Origin: Fimbriimonadaceae bacterium
GTDB lineage: Bacteria > Armatimonadota > Fimbriimonadia > Fimbriimonadales > Fimbriimonadaceae
Reading direction: 5' to 3'
NCBI GenBank assembly: GCA_019454665.1
Contig: JACFNW010000190.1
Coordinates: forward strand, 1 to 5,163
Length of the DNA stretch: 5,163 nt
Position 1 is the stretch's first letter. Each line of letters begins with the position of its first letter. This document shows positions 4,642 through 5,163 of the stretch, one piece after another. The notes under the pieces are model-generated. The model had not been told where the DNA came from and did not search any database. It saw only the letters and a list, made by a program, of their open reading frames with translations. Position numbers and translations under genes: made by a program.

Positions 4642-5163
4642 TCGTCGCGGTAGACGCGATGGGCGGCGACCACGCCCCGGGCGAGATCGTCAAGGGCACG
4701 CTGGAGGCGGCCCCCCTCATCTCGGGCGGGATCATCCTCGTCGGCGATTTGGCCCGTCTCGAACCCCTCCTGCCTTCCACATTGCCCAAGAACCTGACGT
4801 TGCGGCATGCCAGCGAAGAGATCGGCATGGACGAGTCGCCCACCGAAGCCTTCCGCCGCAAGAAGGACGCCTCGCTTGTGGTCGCGGCCAACATCGTGCG
4901 CGACGGCGAAGCCACGAGCATGGTGTCGGCGGGCAACACGGGAGCCGCCACGGCGGTTTCACTCCTCACTTGGCGGCAGATGGCGGGCGTCCACAGGCCC
5001 GCGATCGCCAGCCAGTTTCCCAACGCAAACGGCGGGTTCCTGCTGTTGGATGCCGGCGCGAGCCCTGACGTTGACCCCGAGCACCTCGTCGAGTTCGCGA
5101 TGATGGGTCGCGCGTACGCACAGAAAGCGCTCGACCGCAAAGAGCCGACGGTCCACCTGCTCA
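4638..5163 (+). CDS. plsX: PlsX, phosphate acyltransferase (3'-partial)
   Basis: The first 175 codons of PlsX, which converts acyl-ACP to acyl-phosphate for PlsY and so starts phosphatidic acid synthesis at the inner face of the membrane. The full protein is usually about 330-350 residues, so roughly half is present. Visible landmarks are AVDAMGGDHAP (residues 4-14), DESPTEAFRRKKDASL, the SAGNTGA motif (97-103), RPAIASQFP, LLLDAGASPDVDPEHL (135-150), and the FAMMGRAYAQKAL helix. Most homologues read GANVDCKPEHL at the 140s, so this copy differs modestly there. The GTG start at 4638 overlaps the yceD stop (GTGA) and has a strong Shine-Dalgarno 7 nt upstream. The frame stays open to the right edge. 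Co-transcription with yceD links ribosome and membrane lipid synthesis. fabH often follows but lies beyond the window. Confidence 0.95.
   Translation, partial: MIVAVDAMGGDHAPGEIVKGTLEAAPLISGGIILVGDLARLEPLLPSTLPKNLTLRHASEEIGMDESPTEAFRRKKDASLVVAANIVRDGEATSMVSAGNTGAATAVSLLTWRQMAGVHRPAIASQFPNANGGFLLLDAGASPDVDPEHLVEFAMMGRAYAQKALDRKEPTVHLL

Overview
The window is about 5.2 kb of compact, GC-rich bacterial chromosome with eight protein-coding genes on both strands and almost no spare DNA. I see no tRNA, rRNA, insertion sequence, phage gene or CRISPR array. A cleavable lipoprotein and a secreted protein indicate a bacterium with an active export system. High GC, a mycobacteria-like sulfurtransferase-SufE pair and apparent leaderless starts resemble Actinobacteria or Deinococcus-Thermus. 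Other GC-rich, less-studied phyla such as Armatimonadota are equally possible, and I do not assign the organism.

Left part (1-1109): the end of a TPR-like helical-repeat protein (+) meets a small lipoprotein (-) tail to tail, with a 4-bp overlap. Middle part (1099-2947): a three-gene operon on + runs with overlapping stops and starts. It encodes a two-domain rhodanese-type thiosulfate sulfurtransferase, a SufE-type sulfur acceptor, and PdxT, the glutaminase subunit of pyridoxal 5'-phosphate (PLP) synthase. A plausible theme is sulfur mobilisation for Fe-S clusters plus supply of PLP, the cofactor of cysteine desulfurases, although no desulfurase lies in the window. The first gene of this operon overlaps the start of the divergent lipoprotein gene by 11 bp.

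Right part (2954-5163): a secreted, stand-alone 5'-nucleotidase C-terminal domain (-) is convergent with pdxT. A small conserved protein of unknown function (+) follows. The window ends with a yceD(DUF177)-plsX pair (+), with plsX cut by the window edge. PlsX begins phospholipid synthesis. The ribosomal protein gene rpmF, which commonly sits between yceD and plsX, is absent here.

No clearly new multi-gene system is visible. The most interesting pattern is regulatory. Every unit whose own start is visible upstream, except the nucleotidase-domain gene, has a TANNNT -10-like box 6-10 nt before its start codon and no Shine-Dalgarno sequence. The internal gene plsX, in contrast, has a strong Shine-Dalgarno. 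This suggests leaderless or near-leaderless transcripts at operon heads.
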